From Aliiroseovarius lamellibrachiae (GTDB taxonomy: Bacteria; Pseudomonadota; Alphaproteobacteria; Rhodobacterales; Rhodobacteraceae): 64,000 nt of DNA. Position numbers and translations under genes: made by a program. The stretch covers positions 1 to 64,000 of the forward strand of contig NZ_JAHEVJ010000001.1 in the NCBI RefSeq assembly GCF_018599245.1, read 5' to 3'. The notes beneath the pieces are model-generated. The model did no database searches. It saw only the letters and a program-made list of their open reading frames with translations, and was not told where the DNA came from. Shown in pieces: positions 52,801-60,894 of the stretch (positions within the stretch are counted from its first letter, which is position 1; each line of letters opens with the position of its first letter).

Positions 52801-53028
52801 GGGAATGGTCGACCGCGCGGCGTTCACATCGCCGTCACGGATGGCATCCATCATCGCCTGAAATTCACCCATTGCATTGACAATGCTTTCCGGGCGGTCT
52901 GACCTGTGAAAGCTGATCGGGGTCATTTCTGGCACCAAAGCAAGCTCTGGCAAGGGGCCGCGTTTAAGGCGTTCAAGCGGGTAAGGCCCCAGATGCACCG
53001 GGCGTTTTTTATCTGAAAAGACTTTCAT
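49813..53028 (-). CDS. Reductive-dehalogenase-like protein fused to an FMN/NAD/[2Fe-2S] reductase
   Basis: Encodes 1071 residues. Residues about 12-300 form a vestigial copy, and about 310-540 a full copy, of a corrinoid-binding RdhA-type module: both begin H(L/M)GP(Y/H)P(L/F)ERLKR and both end with a VV(S/T)TDM block. Ferredoxin-type clusters follow (Cys561, 564, 567, 571 and Cys597, 610, 613, 617). The C-terminal part is a phthalate-dioxygenase-reductase-type unit: flavin motif RQYSM near 812, GGGIGVTPM near 865, plant-type [2Fe-2S] Cys1020, 1025, 1028, 1056. This is the layout of the NpRdhA/BhbA catabolic, cytosolic reductive dehalogenases with a built-in electron supply. No Tat signal is present. 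Tyr429 in TWYSHD and Lys497 in YGAKAH are candidates for the catalytic pair (inference). It directly follows the sulfatase gene. Confidence 0.85.
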   Translation of the reverse strand: MKVFSDKKRPVHLGPYPLERLKRGPLPELALVPEMTPISFHRSDRPESIVNAMGEFQAMMDAIRDGDVNAARSTIPDGAAERSNHLKSFGYFSDASMVGIGEIPSSARLKTPRSNPDIARLSMALKTREVKTLAAGIDMIMADLKASMGRAARAVDHHHNALVFLYEYQRDPDPAERGADWILDAQPHRACLRSTETAVVIANYIRLLGFDAVAHTATSTELDLNQLAVTAGLATVENGTLVAPWLGERFGVAVVSTDMDLATDFPLAPMSEQPWHATHGPSWWLGGTGPGKGHAKSARTRDPYAKRDYHMGPHPFERLKRVDDPTTYIDEANVARVPKRADMFARSQFGDMGKPLQDNAKGGYYVRKSAPSFAQRRMLGAFVPLQDGARAQGPTAKDPARNADNLRAASYFLGVDAAGTSRCPDWTWYSHDATGAEIHPTHDNAVSMIVDQGFETMEGASGDDWIAVSQSMRAYLRFSLIGGVIAQQIRNLGYGAKAHTVMDGTVLQPPLLLLAGLGEVSRIGEVILNPYLGPRLKSGVVTTDMPMTHDKPIDFGLQKFCEACNKCARECPSGAITAGPKLMFNGYEIWKSDSQKCTTYRVTQPGGAMCGRCMKTCPWNLEGLFAQAPFRWAASTLPAAAPVLAKLDDMAGHGEINPVKTWWWDLKLGEDGGYHPPDEPVNKRSLQKDLDLKAEDQTLAVYPAPLAPHPYPYPFPMDREAGIGAYQAMIPAAEYRDRLASGDTSMVHRYTIDGDAPVMQVTISKAEQMTDGVTKYEFATLDGSPLPPWSAGAHLDVLVSPEYLRQYSMSGNPNDTSRYQIGVLREDTGRGGSALMHRIFEEGRKVFISKPINHFELVEDARKTILMGGGIGVTPMIAFAHRLHALGRDFELHYSASRRADAGYLDDLAQMPWADHVHYHFSDEGTRADMDAVMAGYQPGWHVYCCGAERYMDAVMSAAQAQGFPEEARHLEYFSVPEQPEYENHPFTLKLRDGRELEVPEDQTAADVLNANGIHVDVKCSDGICGVCKCDVLSGDIEHRDFVLSNAQREGTMILCQSRAREAGGVVEIDA

Positions 53029-54705
53029 TCATCGGCCCTCAATCGGGGTGGCTTTGCCGCGATAGGCCGTAAGATGTTCGTCCGGTATCTCCTCGTCGCC
53101 GTAAACGCCAATGAGCACGCCCACCTGGGCTGATCCGCCTTTGCGACGCGCCAGAATTTGGGCATCGGAAACTGTGGTGCGTTGTGCCATGCGGCGCGAC
53201 CATTGGTGCAGGTGGGCGTATAATTCATCAATGATGTCAGAGTGTTCCTCGCTGTTGCCCAGATCCGTCAACTCTTGTGGGTCACCCTCAAGATCAAAGA
53301 GCATTGGGCGAAAACCGCCTTCGGCATGGATCAATTTCCATCGCTCTGTGACCACCATAAACAGCCGGCAATTACGCGGTGCCAATCCGAGCTGAGTGGC
53401 TTTACCAGACGTCGAAAAGTCATATTCGCTGATCGCAAATTCGCGCCAATCCACGGTGTCGCCGCGCAGAAGCGGCAAAAGCGAACGGCCTTCGAGAATG
53501 TGGTCCGCCACTTCTCCGCCAGCCATCTCAACAAAGGTGGCGGCTAGGTCGATTTGTTCCACCAAGGCTTGTGATACCGTGCCGCGCGTGGCATCCGCAA
53601 TCGGGCGTGGGTCCGCGATGATCAGCGGCACGCGCACAGAGGGATCGTGAAAGAAATCCTTTTCGCCCATCCAATGATCGCCCATGTAATCGCCGTGATC
53701 CGAGGTCAGCACAATCACCGTATTGTCCGACTGTCCGGTGGCATCCAGATGGTCCAAAAGCCGCCCCAAATGGTCGTCACATTGCTTGATCAGCCCCATA
53801 TAGGCCGGGATCACCGTTTCGCGCACTTCGTCACGGGAAAAGGCACCCGACAGTTTGCCCGCCAGATAGGCGTCATAAATCGGGTGGGCCGTGTCACGCT
53901 CGGACTGGCTGCGGACCACCGGCTGAATGTCGTCTTTTGCGTACATATTGTGATAGGGGGCGGGCACGATATAGGGCCAATGCGGCTTGATATAACTGAC
54001 ATGCGCGCACCATGGTTTGTTTGGGGGTTGATCCGCTTTTTGCGCGTCGATGAAATCAATGGTGCGGTCGGTCAGCCACGGGGTTTCGCTGTCCTCTTCA
54101 CGGACATTTGCGGGCTTATCCGCGTGCATCATCAAGAAGCCAGAGGCAATGTCGCCGCCGTCATCAATGCCCGCATTGGCATGATCGTGCCAAGGGTTGT
54201 GATCGGTGTAACCTTTTGATTTTAAATACTCGTTATAGGGGGAGCGCTTTTGGTCGTAAAACCCCTTCGGTCCCTCGGCCCACAGCCCATCATCGCGGAT
54301 CCACACATCAAAACCGCATTCGCCAATACGCGTGCCAATCACGCTGTCGGGGGCCAGCCCCAGGCGTTCCATCCCTGCCGCATCCGCCTTCATATGGGTC
54401 TTGCCAATCAGCCAACAGTCCATGCCAGCGGCACGCAAATGATCACCCATGGTGTGTTCGCCAACCTTCAGGGGAAAGTTGTTAAACGCCGCCCCATGCG
54501 AGGACACATAGCGCCCGGTATAGGTGCTCATCCGGCTGGATCCACAGACAGGCGACTGGCAATAGGCGCGATCAAACCGCACGCCCCGCGCCGCCACCCG
54601 GTCAAAGTTTGGGGTTTCAAGCGTCTTGTGCCCGGCGCAGCTGAGGTAATCAAACCGCAGCTGATCATACATGATGAACAGGATGTTGGGGGCAGATCGG
54701 CGCAT
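53029..54705 (-). CDS. Sulfatase / phosphonate monoester hydrolase-like enzyme
   Basis: Encodes 558 residues from ATG 54705 (GGAAG upstream). The alkaline-phosphatase-like fold is clear: metal ligand ILFIMYDQLRFDYLSC, the formylglycine-type site CGSSR with Cys54 (third position Ser rather than the Pro of classical sulfatases), KPHWPY, and TSDHGDYMGDHWMGEK near residue 320. Relatives with this motif hydrolyse sulfate or phosphonate mono- and diesters. No export signal is seen, so it is probably cytoplasmic. Its TGA directly abuts the ATG of the reductive-dehalogenase-like gene, so both are made from one mRNA. Confidence 0.85.
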   Translation of the reverse strand: MRRSAPNILFIMYDQLRFDYLSCAGHKTLETPNFDRVAARGVRFDRAYCQSPVCGSSRMSTYTGRYVSSHGAAFNNFPLKVGEHTMGDHLRAAGMDCWLIGKTHMKADAAGMERLGLAPDSVIGTRIGECGFDVWIRDDGLWAEGPKGFYDQKRSPYNEYLKSKGYTDHNPWHDHANAGIDDGGDIASGFLMMHADKPANVREEDSETPWLTDRTIDFIDAQKADQPPNKPWCAHVSYIKPHWPYIVPAPYHNMYAKDDIQPVVRSQSERDTAHPIYDAYLAGKLSGAFSRDEVRETVIPAYMGLIKQCDDHLGRLLDHLDATGQSDNTVIVLTSDHGDYMGDHWMGEKDFFHDPSVRVPLIIADPRPIADATRGTVSQALVEQIDLAATFVEMAGGEVADHILEGRSLLPLLRGDTVDWREFAISEYDFSTSGKATQLGLAPRNCRLFMVVTERWKLIHAEGGFRPMLFDLEGDPQELTDLGNSEEHSDIIDELYAHLHQWSRRMAQRTTVSDAQILARRKGGSAQVGVLIGVYGDEEIPDEHLTAYRGKATPIEGR

Positions 54706-54851
54706 GTGCAGGCTTCCTCGTTTCAAGTGAAATGAGTGAAGCATGGCGCGGGGCACACGAAAAGCAGTTTTGGATCCAATCTGAAATTTTTTCTGAACAG
54801 CTCAAGACGCTCTTGATAAATCCCCTGACGTCGATCGGGATTTACGGGGTG

Positions 54852-55490
54852 CTAAGGTCGCATTCCGTGGCGGGCGCGAAAACGGGCCAGCTCGCGTTCG
54901 GTTGGGGCGTGGCCTGCAAACAGCTTGATATAGGCCGGGATGCGCGCGACCCGAAGCTTGGTGTCCTCTGTGACCTCCATCGAGATATAGCCAACCTGGG
55001 TGTAAAGGATCGCCATTGTGCGGATTTGGGCGTCTTCCGCAGGATAGCCAAACCGTTCAAACATCGCCTGAATGGCCGCTTTTCGCGTGGCATCTGCGGC
55101 GTCCACACGGGGTTGCAACTGCACATCATGACGCGCCCAATTGCGGATGGCATGATCCAGTTTGGCGTCAAAAAGGCCCGTGTCCAGCCAGCAATCCTGA
55201 AGGTTCAGCATCGCCTCGGTGATGGTCTCGCTGTAGGCTTGGGTTTGGGTGACGAGGTTGCCGGTGTTCTTGGCCTCCCACCGGGCAATCAGCGCCTCTA
55301 ACAAGGCTTCGCGCCCGTCGAAATGATGGTAAAACCCGGTGCGCGTCAGCCCAAGGCGCTTGGCCAGCGGCATGACTTTCACCGCCTCAACCCCGCCCTC
55401 AATCAGCAAATCAAACGCCGCATCCAGCCAAAGATCCACGGATCCTTTTGGCTTGGCGCAGGGTTTTAACTGTTCTGTTTGCGACATCAT
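54852..55490 (-). CDS. TetR-family transcriptional regulator
   Basis: Encodes 212 residues. The N-terminal HTH (about residues 17-62) has PLAKRLGLTRTGFYHHFDGREALLEALIARW, shown here only as its core TRTGFYHHFDGREALLEAL. The C-terminal ligand-binding domain is unassigned. It is divergent from the mttB-like gene, and two palindromic operators lie in the 86-bp intergenic region. It most likely represses both directions; its effector would be a substrate or intermediate of the pathway. Confidence 0.88.
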   Translation of the reverse strand: MMSQTEQLKPCAKPKGSVDLWLDAAFDLLIEGGVEAVKVMPLAKRLGLTRTGFYHHFDGREALLEALIARWEAKNTGNLVTQTQAYSETITEAMLNLQDCWLDTGLFDAKLDHAIRNWARHDVQLQPRVDAADATRKAAIQAMFERFGYPAEDAQIRTMAILYTQVGYISMEVTEDTKLRVARIPAYIKLFAGHAPTERELARFRARHGMRP

Positions 55491-55508
55491 AAGGGTGTTT
55501 TAGCGAAC

Positions 55509-55545
55509 TTGACACAGGTGTCAAATGAAATGACGCTAGTGTCAA
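55509..55545. promoter_or_regulatory. Twin TetR-type operators
   Basis: Site 1: TTGACAC-AG-GTGTCAA (55509-55524), a perfect 7-bp inverted repeat. Site 2: ATGACGC-TA-GTGTCAA (55530-55545), five of seven arm positions paired. Their centres are 21 bp apart, two helical turns. Site 1 includes a TTGACA that could be a -35 element, so binding would block initiation. Confidence 0.7.
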
Positions 55546-55576
55546 TTCAAGCGAGTCGCACTTCAGGGAGATGAGG

Positions 55577-57121
55577 ATGAGCCAACGCAGACGCCGGTCC
55601 AAAGGGAAAACCCGTGACGCAACACCCGGGCAAAATCCCCATCTGGAACGCCCCTATATTCAGCGTGGCATCCCCACCTATGACATTCTCAGCGAAGAGA
55701 ACTTGGTCGAGATCGAGGCGACAGCGGATCGCATTCTGGCCGAAATTGGCATGGAGTTTCGCGAAGACCCAGAGGCTGTGCGCTTGTTTCGCGAGGCCGG
55801 GGCAGAGGTCACCGAACTGGGGTCCGATCGTTGGAACCTGAAATTTGCCCCCGGCATGATCCGAGGCATTTTGAAATCCGCCCCGTCTGAATTCACCCAA
55901 CACGCGCGCAACCCCGCCAACAACGTGCAAATCGGTGGCAACAACGTGGTGTTTGCCCCCAGTTATGGCTCGCCCTTCGTGATGGATCTGGACCGGGGCC
56001 GGCGGTACGGCACGATGGAGGATTTTCAGAACTTCGTGAAACTGGCGCAATCGACCCCGTGGTTGCACCATTCCGGCGGCACGGTGTGTGAGCCAACAGA
56101 TGTGGCGGTGAACAAACGCCACCTTGATATGGTGATGTCGCATATTCAGTACTCGGACCGACCCTTTTTGGGATCCGTCACGGCCCCCGAACGTGCAGCG
56201 GATAGTGTCGAGATGACCCGGATGCTGTTTGGCAAGGACTTCGTTGACCAAAACTGTGTGATCATGGGCAATTTCAACACAACTTCGCCTTTGGTTCTGG
56301 ATGGAATCACCACCGGGGGCATCCGCGAATATGCGTCGGCCAACCAAGGTTCGATCCATTTGCCCTTCCTGTTGGGCGGGGCTGTGTCGCCGTTGACCAT
56401 GGCGGGATCGGTGGCGCAATGTCTGGCGGAAAGCATGACCTCTTGTGCGCTGGCGCAATTGGTCCGGCCCGGCGCACCCGTGGTGCTTGCCTCATTCCAG
56501 TCGTCGATGGCGATGCGGTCGGGATCGCCCACATTTGGCACGCCGGAACCGGCGCTGGGCTCGCTTGTTTACGGGCAGCTTGCGCGCCGTTTGAACCTGC
56601 CGCTGCGCTGTGCGGGCAACTTCACCACCTCGAAGCTGCCGGATGCGCAGGCGATGTCACAGGCGATGATGTCGATGATGTCGGCGGTGCATTGTGGGGC
56701 CAATTTCCTTTTGCATTCCGCGGGGTTCCTCGATGGGCTTTTGTCGATGTCCTATGAGAAATTCATGCTGGATGTGGACGTTTGCGGCGCATTGCATGCC
56801 TATTTGGACGGGGTTCCGGTCAATGAGGACACGCTTGGGTATGACGCCTTGGCCGAAAAGGGCCCGGGCGAGCATTTGTTTGAAAGCGCGCACACCATGC
56901 GCCACTATAAAACCGCCTATTACGACAGTGCATTGGACGACAATCAGCCGTGGGAAACCTGGGACGAGGCGGGCTGTGTTGACATGTCCGCGCGCGCCAA
57001 TGCAGCGTGGAAAAAGAGCTTGGCCGACTATCAGGCACCCGCCTTGGATGACGGCATTCGCGACGGCTTAAACGATTACATCAACGAGAAGAAAACCTCG
57101 ATTGAAGACATGTGGTACTGA
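55577..57121 (+). CDS. Trimethylamine methyltransferase-family protein (MttB-like, non-pyrrolysine)
   Basis: Encodes 514 residues from ATG 55577, which leaves six bases after AGGGAG; ATG 55571 abuts the RBS. It belongs to the MttB superfamily (COG5598): YGSPFVMDLDRGRRYGTMED, GG-TVCEPTD and the C-terminal half with HCGANFLLHSAGFLDG are characteristic. There is no in-frame amber codon, so it is a non-pyrrolysine member, which in studied cases demethylates quaternary amines such as glycine betaine to a corrinoid protein. No corrinoid-protein gene is seen nearby. It heads an operon with a flavin oxidoreductase and a ProC-like gene. Confidence 0.88.
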   Translation: MSQRRRRSKGKTRDATPGQNPHLERPYIQRGIPTYDILSEENLVEIEATADRILAEIGMEFREDPEAVRLFREAGAEVTELGSDRWNLKFAPGMIRGILKSAPSEFTQHARNPANNVQIGGNNVVFAPSYGSPFVMDLDRGRRYGTMEDFQNFVKLAQSTPWLHHSGGTVCEPTDVAVNKRHLDMVMSHIQYSDRPFLGSVTAPERAADSVEMTRMLFGKDFVDQNCVIMGNFNTTSPLVLDGITTGGIREYASANQGSIHLPFLLGGAVSPLTMAGSVAQCLAESMTSCALAQLVRPGAPVVLASFQSSMAMRSGSPTFGTPEPALGSLVYGQLARRLNLPLRCAGNFTTSKLPDAQAMSQAMMSMMSAVHCGANFLLHSAGFLDGLLSMSYEKFMLDVDVCGALHAYLDGVPVNEDTLGYDALAEKGPGEHLFESAHTMRHYKTAYYDSALDDNQPWETWDEAGCVDMSARANAAWKKSLADYQAPALDDGIRDGLNDYINEKKTSIEDMWY

Positions 57122-57134
57122 GGAGAAACGCAAA

Positions 57135-59198
57135 ATGAGCCAGCCCAAAATGAGCCCGTCAAACGATCCCCTTTTGCAACCCTATCAGCTAAAGCATCTG
57201 ACGCTGAAAAACCGCATTATGACCACCAGCCACGAACCGGCGTATCCCGAAGAGGGCATGCCCAAAGCGCGCTATCGTCTATATCACGCAGAGCGCGCCA
57301 AGGCGGGGGTGGCGATGACCATGACAGCCGGGTCGGCTGCCGTGTCAAAAGACAGCCCGCCGGTGTTCAACAACATTCTCGCCTATAAAGACGAGGTGGT
57401 GCCGTGGATCCGCGAGTTGACCGATGCGGTGCATGAACATGGCGCGGCCTGCATGATCCAGATGACCCATTTGGGGCGGCGCACCGGCTGGAACAAAGGC
57501 GATTGGTTGCCGCCGGTCTGTTCCACCCCGCACCGCGAACCGGCGCACCATGCGTTTCCGAAGCTGGCCGAAGACTGGGACATCGCGCGGGTGATTTCTG
57601 ACTTTGCCGATGCGGCGGAGCGCATGAAAGCCGGTGGCATGGACGGGATCGAAATTATGACCCACGGGCATCTTCTTGATCAATTCATCTCGCCTTTGAC
57701 CAACCATCTGGACGGGCCGTATGGTGGCGATCTGGCGGGCCGGATGAAGCTGACGATGGATATTATTGATGCGGTGCGTAAGCGGGTGGGCGACGCATTT
57801 GTGCTCGGCGTGCGCTTTGCCCCGGATGAGGCGGAAGAGGGGGGAATTGACCCCGACATGGGCATGGATATCGCCCGGATGTTTCGGGATTGCGGCCAAA
57901 TTGACTATCTCAATATCAACCGGGGCCGCATCCACACCGACCCCGCGATGACCGATATGATCCCGGTTCAAGGCATGCGGTCCGCCCCGCATTTGGACTT
58001 TGCGGGCCGCGTGCGGGCCGAGATCGGAATGCCAACCTTTCACGCCTCGCGCATCCCCGATGTGGCGACCGCGCGGCACGCTGTGGCCTCGGGGCAGCTT
58101 GACATGGTTGGCATGACCCGCGCGCATATGGCGGACCCGCATGTGGTCAAGAAAATCATCGAAGGACGCGAGGATGATATCCGCCCCTGTGTTGGGGCAA
58201 CCTATTGTCTGGACAGGATTTATCAGGCGGGTGAGGCGCTGTGCATTCACAACCCTTCGACGGGTCGCGAAGTCACTATGCCCCATGATATTCCACCCGC
58301 TGAGGTGAAGAAAAAGGTCGTGGTTGTGGGCGCTGGTCCCGGCGGGCTTGAGGCCGCGCGCGTGGCCGCCGAACGGGGCCATGAGGTGACGGTGTTTGAG
58401 GCGCAACCCGACCCCGGTGGGCAGGTTTTATTGTCCGCACAACTGCCGCGCCGTCGCGAGATGATCGGGATCATTGATTGGCGTATGGCGCAATGTGCGG
58501 CGCGCGATGTGACGTTCAAATTCAATACATGGGCCGAGGCCGAGGACATCACCGCGTTGCGCCCCGATATCGTGATTATTGCCTCCGGTGGCCTGCCCAA
58601 TCTGACGCTCTTTGAAACCAAAGGCGAGATGGCGAATGTGGTCAGCGCGTGGGATATCATCTCGGGTGACGTGAAACCGGCAGACGACATTCTGATCTAT
58701 GACGAAAGCGGCGATCACCCCGGCCTGATGGCGGCGGAAATCGCGGCCGAAGCCGGGGCAAAGGTCGAAGTGATGACCCCGGATCGCAGTTTCGCACCAG
58801 ACATTATGGCGATGAACCTTGTGCCCTATATGCGTGCATTGCAGCCCAAAGGCGTGCGGTTCACGGTGGCGGAACGATTGAAAAATGTCGCAAAGGATGG
58901 CAACCGGATGGTGGTGACATTGGGCACCGACTATTCCGACCTCACCCGCGAGGCGCATTATGATCAGGTGGTGGTGAACTATGGCACCATGCCCAATTGC
59001 GACCTCTATTTTGATCTGAAAGAGCTGTCGGTGAACCGGGGCGAATTGGATCAGGCGGCGTTTATCGAAGGGCGTCCGCAAGCGGTGAACACCAACCCGG
59101 ATGGGGCGTTTCAGCTGTTTCGGATTGGCGATGCCGTGACGTCGCGCAACACCCATGCGGCGATCTATGATGCGCTGCGCCTTGTAAAGGATCTGTGA
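57135..59198 (+). CDS. NADH:flavin oxidoreductase, DgcA/TMADH-like
   Basis: Encodes 687 residues from ATG 57135 (AGGAG upstream). The N-terminal TIM barrel is of Old Yellow Enzyme type (residues 8-345), with GMDGIEIMTHGHLLDQF and the DGPYGGDLAGRM block; then a 4Fe-4S region and a FAD/NAD-binding half (VVVVGAGPGGLEAARVAAE near 400). Of the four cluster cysteines of TMADH, 352, 358 and 370 are present but the second position is Ala355. Relatives demethylate N-methyl compounds (dimethylglycine, N-methylproline). The stop overlaps the next ATG. Confidence 0.85.
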   Translation: MSQPKMSPSNDPLLQPYQLKHLTLKNRIMTTSHEPAYPEEGMPKARYRLYHAERAKAGVAMTMTAGSAAVSKDSPPVFNNILAYKDEVVPWIRELTDAVHEHGAACMIQMTHLGRRTGWNKGDWLPPVCSTPHREPAHHAFPKLAEDWDIARVISDFADAAERMKAGGMDGIEIMTHGHLLDQFISPLTNHLDGPYGGDLAGRMKLTMDIIDAVRKRVGDAFVLGVRFAPDEAEEGGIDPDMGMDIARMFRDCGQIDYLNINRGRIHTDPAMTDMIPVQGMRSAPHLDFAGRVRAEIGMPTFHASRIPDVATARHAVASGQLDMVGMTRAHMADPHVVKKIIEGREDDIRPCVGATYCLDRIYQAGEALCIHNPSTGREVTMPHDIPPAEVKKKVVVVGAGPGGLEAARVAAERGHEVTVFEAQPDPGGQVLLSAQLPRRREMIGIIDWRMAQCAARDVTFKFNTWAEAEDITALRPDIVIIASGGLPNLTLFETKGEMANVVSAWDIISGDVKPADDILIYDESGDHPGLMAAEIAAEAGAKVEVMTPDRSFAPDIMAMNLVPYMRALQPKGVRFTVAERLKNVAKDGNRMVVTLGTDYSDLTREAHYDQVVVNYGTMPNCDLYFDLKELSVNRGELDQAAFIEGRPQAVNTNPDGAFQLFRIGDAVTSRNTHAAIYDALRLVKDL

Positions 59199-59935
59199 TG
59201 CGGATTGGCGTGATTGGATGCGGCACCATTGCCAGTGCTTTGGTGCCTCGTCTGGCCCGTGATGGACACGATATTGTGGTGTCAGAGCGCAGTCACGCGC
59301 ACTCATCCGCCCTGTCTTTGGCGCATGAAAACGTGAGCGTGGCGGACAATCAAGGCGTCGTAGATCGGGCTGATCTGATCTTTGTTGCGGTGATGGCAGA
59401 GGCGGCTGAGGGTGTTTTAACGAACCTTGAGTTTCGTTCCGACCAATCGGTGATCAGCATGATGGCCGGGGCCAGTTTGGCGGATCTAAACCTGTGGGTT
59501 TCCCCGGCCAACGCCCCCGCCATTTTGCTTCCATTTCCAAATGTCGCCACCCCCGGTGCGCCGGTCATTGCGATGGGGGATGTGATGGCATTGCGCGGGA
59601 TGTTGGAACCAGACAACCTAATCTACACCGTCAAAAATCAGGCGGAACTGGACGCCGCTTTGGCCGCGCAGGCTGTGTTGTCCCCCGCTGTTGCCATGGT
59701 TGAGGTTGCCAGCATGTGGCTGGGCGACCGGGTGGCAGATCCCGCCGCTGGCGAGGCTTTTCTGCGCGCGTTGGTCGGCAGCAATTTAATGGCGGGCCCC
59801 TGTGCGCCGCTATTGGATGCGCTAAATACCACCGGCGGCTACAACCAGCGTTTGCGCCAGCATATGCAGGGGGGTGGCACGCTTGACCACCTCACCGAGG
59901 GGCTGAACACGCTGGGGGGATCAATCAGGGGGTGA
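59198..59935 (+). CDS. Pyrroline-5-carboxylate reductase-like NAD(P) protein
   Basis: Encodes 245 residues from ATG 59198, sharing a base with the preceding stop codon (TGATG). The Rossmann motif GVIGCGTIASAL is at residues 4-15, and the ProC-type second half has FPNVATPGAPV. The family dimerisation domain is shorter than in ProC (about 270 residues), so a different substrate is likely. Being coupled to MttB-like and DgcA-like genes, it may reduce or oxidise a pathway imine or keto intermediate (inference). Confidence 0.7.
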   Translation: MRIGVIGCGTIASALVPRLARDGHDIVVSERSHAHSSALSLAHENVSVADNQGVVDRADLIFVAVMAEAAEGVLTNLEFRSDQSVISMMAGASLADLNLWVSPANAPAILLPFPNVATPGAPVIAMGDVMALRGMLEPDNLIYTVKNQAELDAALAAQAVLSPAVAMVEVASMWLGDRVADPAAGEAFLRALVGSNLMAGPCAPLLDALNTTGGYNQRLRQHMQGGGTLDHLTEGLNTLGGSIRG

Positions 59936-60007
59936 AGCCCGTGGATTTGTGATATAGATCTTGCGCAACCTATTCATAAGACCTGTTACAAATCCTGGGG
60001 GCTGACA

Positions 60008-60826
60008 ATGAAATGGATCGCAGTAGAGGTGGAAGGCAATATCTTGCGCCTGTGGCCTGAGGGCGGCGATGAAATTCGGCGCGAGCTTGAGGCGGGCGTG
60101 ACGCTTGCATCCTTAATTCCTGAAATTGAACATACGGTGTCGATCACGGCAGACACACAAATCTTGGCCTCTGGAATGTGTCACGAATTGTGCAGCGGCG
60201 CGGTGATGCCGGTGCCTTGCCGCCCGCCAAAAGCGCGTCATCTTGTGCCGAAAACGATGCAAATTGATCCGCGCGTTGCCCTTGTGCCCCCGGTGATGCA
60301 GGACCACCCCACAGGCGTGATGCACCACGAAGTGTCGCGCATCGCTGGGCTGATTGCCAAGGACCCCAACTTTGACGGCGTGGCCTGTCTTGTGGGCACC
60401 AACACTGTTTGGGCGCATATTAGTGCGGAAGAAATCGTCAGTTTTCAATCCGCCTCGACAGGTCAGATGATGCATGCGCTGTGCGGCGGGTGCTTGCGGG
60501 TGGGCGATGGGTTTGACGATGCCCTGTCTGATATGATGAGCCGCCCACAGGCGCTCTCTGCCCGCTTGGCCAGCCTGCAAGCCGCGCTTGATTTGGGGCG
60601 TCTTGGTGAAGACGATCTGACGGCGCAAATGTCTGGCCTTTTGGTCGGGGCCGAGCTTGCCGCGATGCGACCTTATTGGCTAGGGCAACGCGTGGCGGTG
60701 ATTGGTGAGGCGGATGCGATTGCCCCCTATCAACACGGGTTAACCGCGCAGGGTGTGATGATTGAACCGATGTCCGGAGCGTCCCTTGCGCTTGCTGGTT
60801 TGGCAACATCACGGGCTGACGGCTAA
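60008..60826 (+). CDS. Degenerate 2-keto-3-deoxygalactonokinase (DgoK)-like protein
   Basis: Encodes 272 residues. The C-terminal two-thirds matches DgoK: FDGVACLVGTNTVWAHIS, SGLLVGAELAAMRPYWLG and VAVIGEADAIAPYQ. At the N-terminus the ATP-site motif DWGTxxLRxW of the family has become EVEGNILRLW, losing the Asp, Gly and Thr that hold ATP, and CLPGTHTKW is altered to CLVGTNTVW. It is therefore probably not an active kinase. A TATTCA-like -10 lies upstream. It is transcribed separately from the preceding genes (72-bp gap). Confidence 0.7.
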   Translation: MKWIAVEVEGNILRLWPEGGDEIRRELEAGVTLASLIPEIEHTVSITADTQILASGMCHELCSGAVMPVPCRPPKARHLVPKTMQIDPRVALVPPVMQDHPTGVMHHEVSRIAGLIAKDPNFDGVACLVGTNTVWAHISAEEIVSFQSASTGQMMHALCGGCLRVGDGFDDALSDMMSRPQALSARLASLQAALDLGRLGEDDLTAQMSGLLVGAELAAMRPYWLGQRVAVIGEADAIAPYQHGLTAQGVMIEPMSGASLALAGLATSRADG

Positions 60827-60894
60827 CGGCTGGACCTGCTGGGCATTTCCAGTAGGGTTGGCGCAGGACCTCACCCCCAGACAAAGGATGTTCC

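Noticed and set aside
57345-58406. 353-codon minus-strand frame over the flavin oxidoreductase
   Set aside because: Antisense shadow, His/Arg-rich, no motif, and the opposite strand encodes a complete enzyme.
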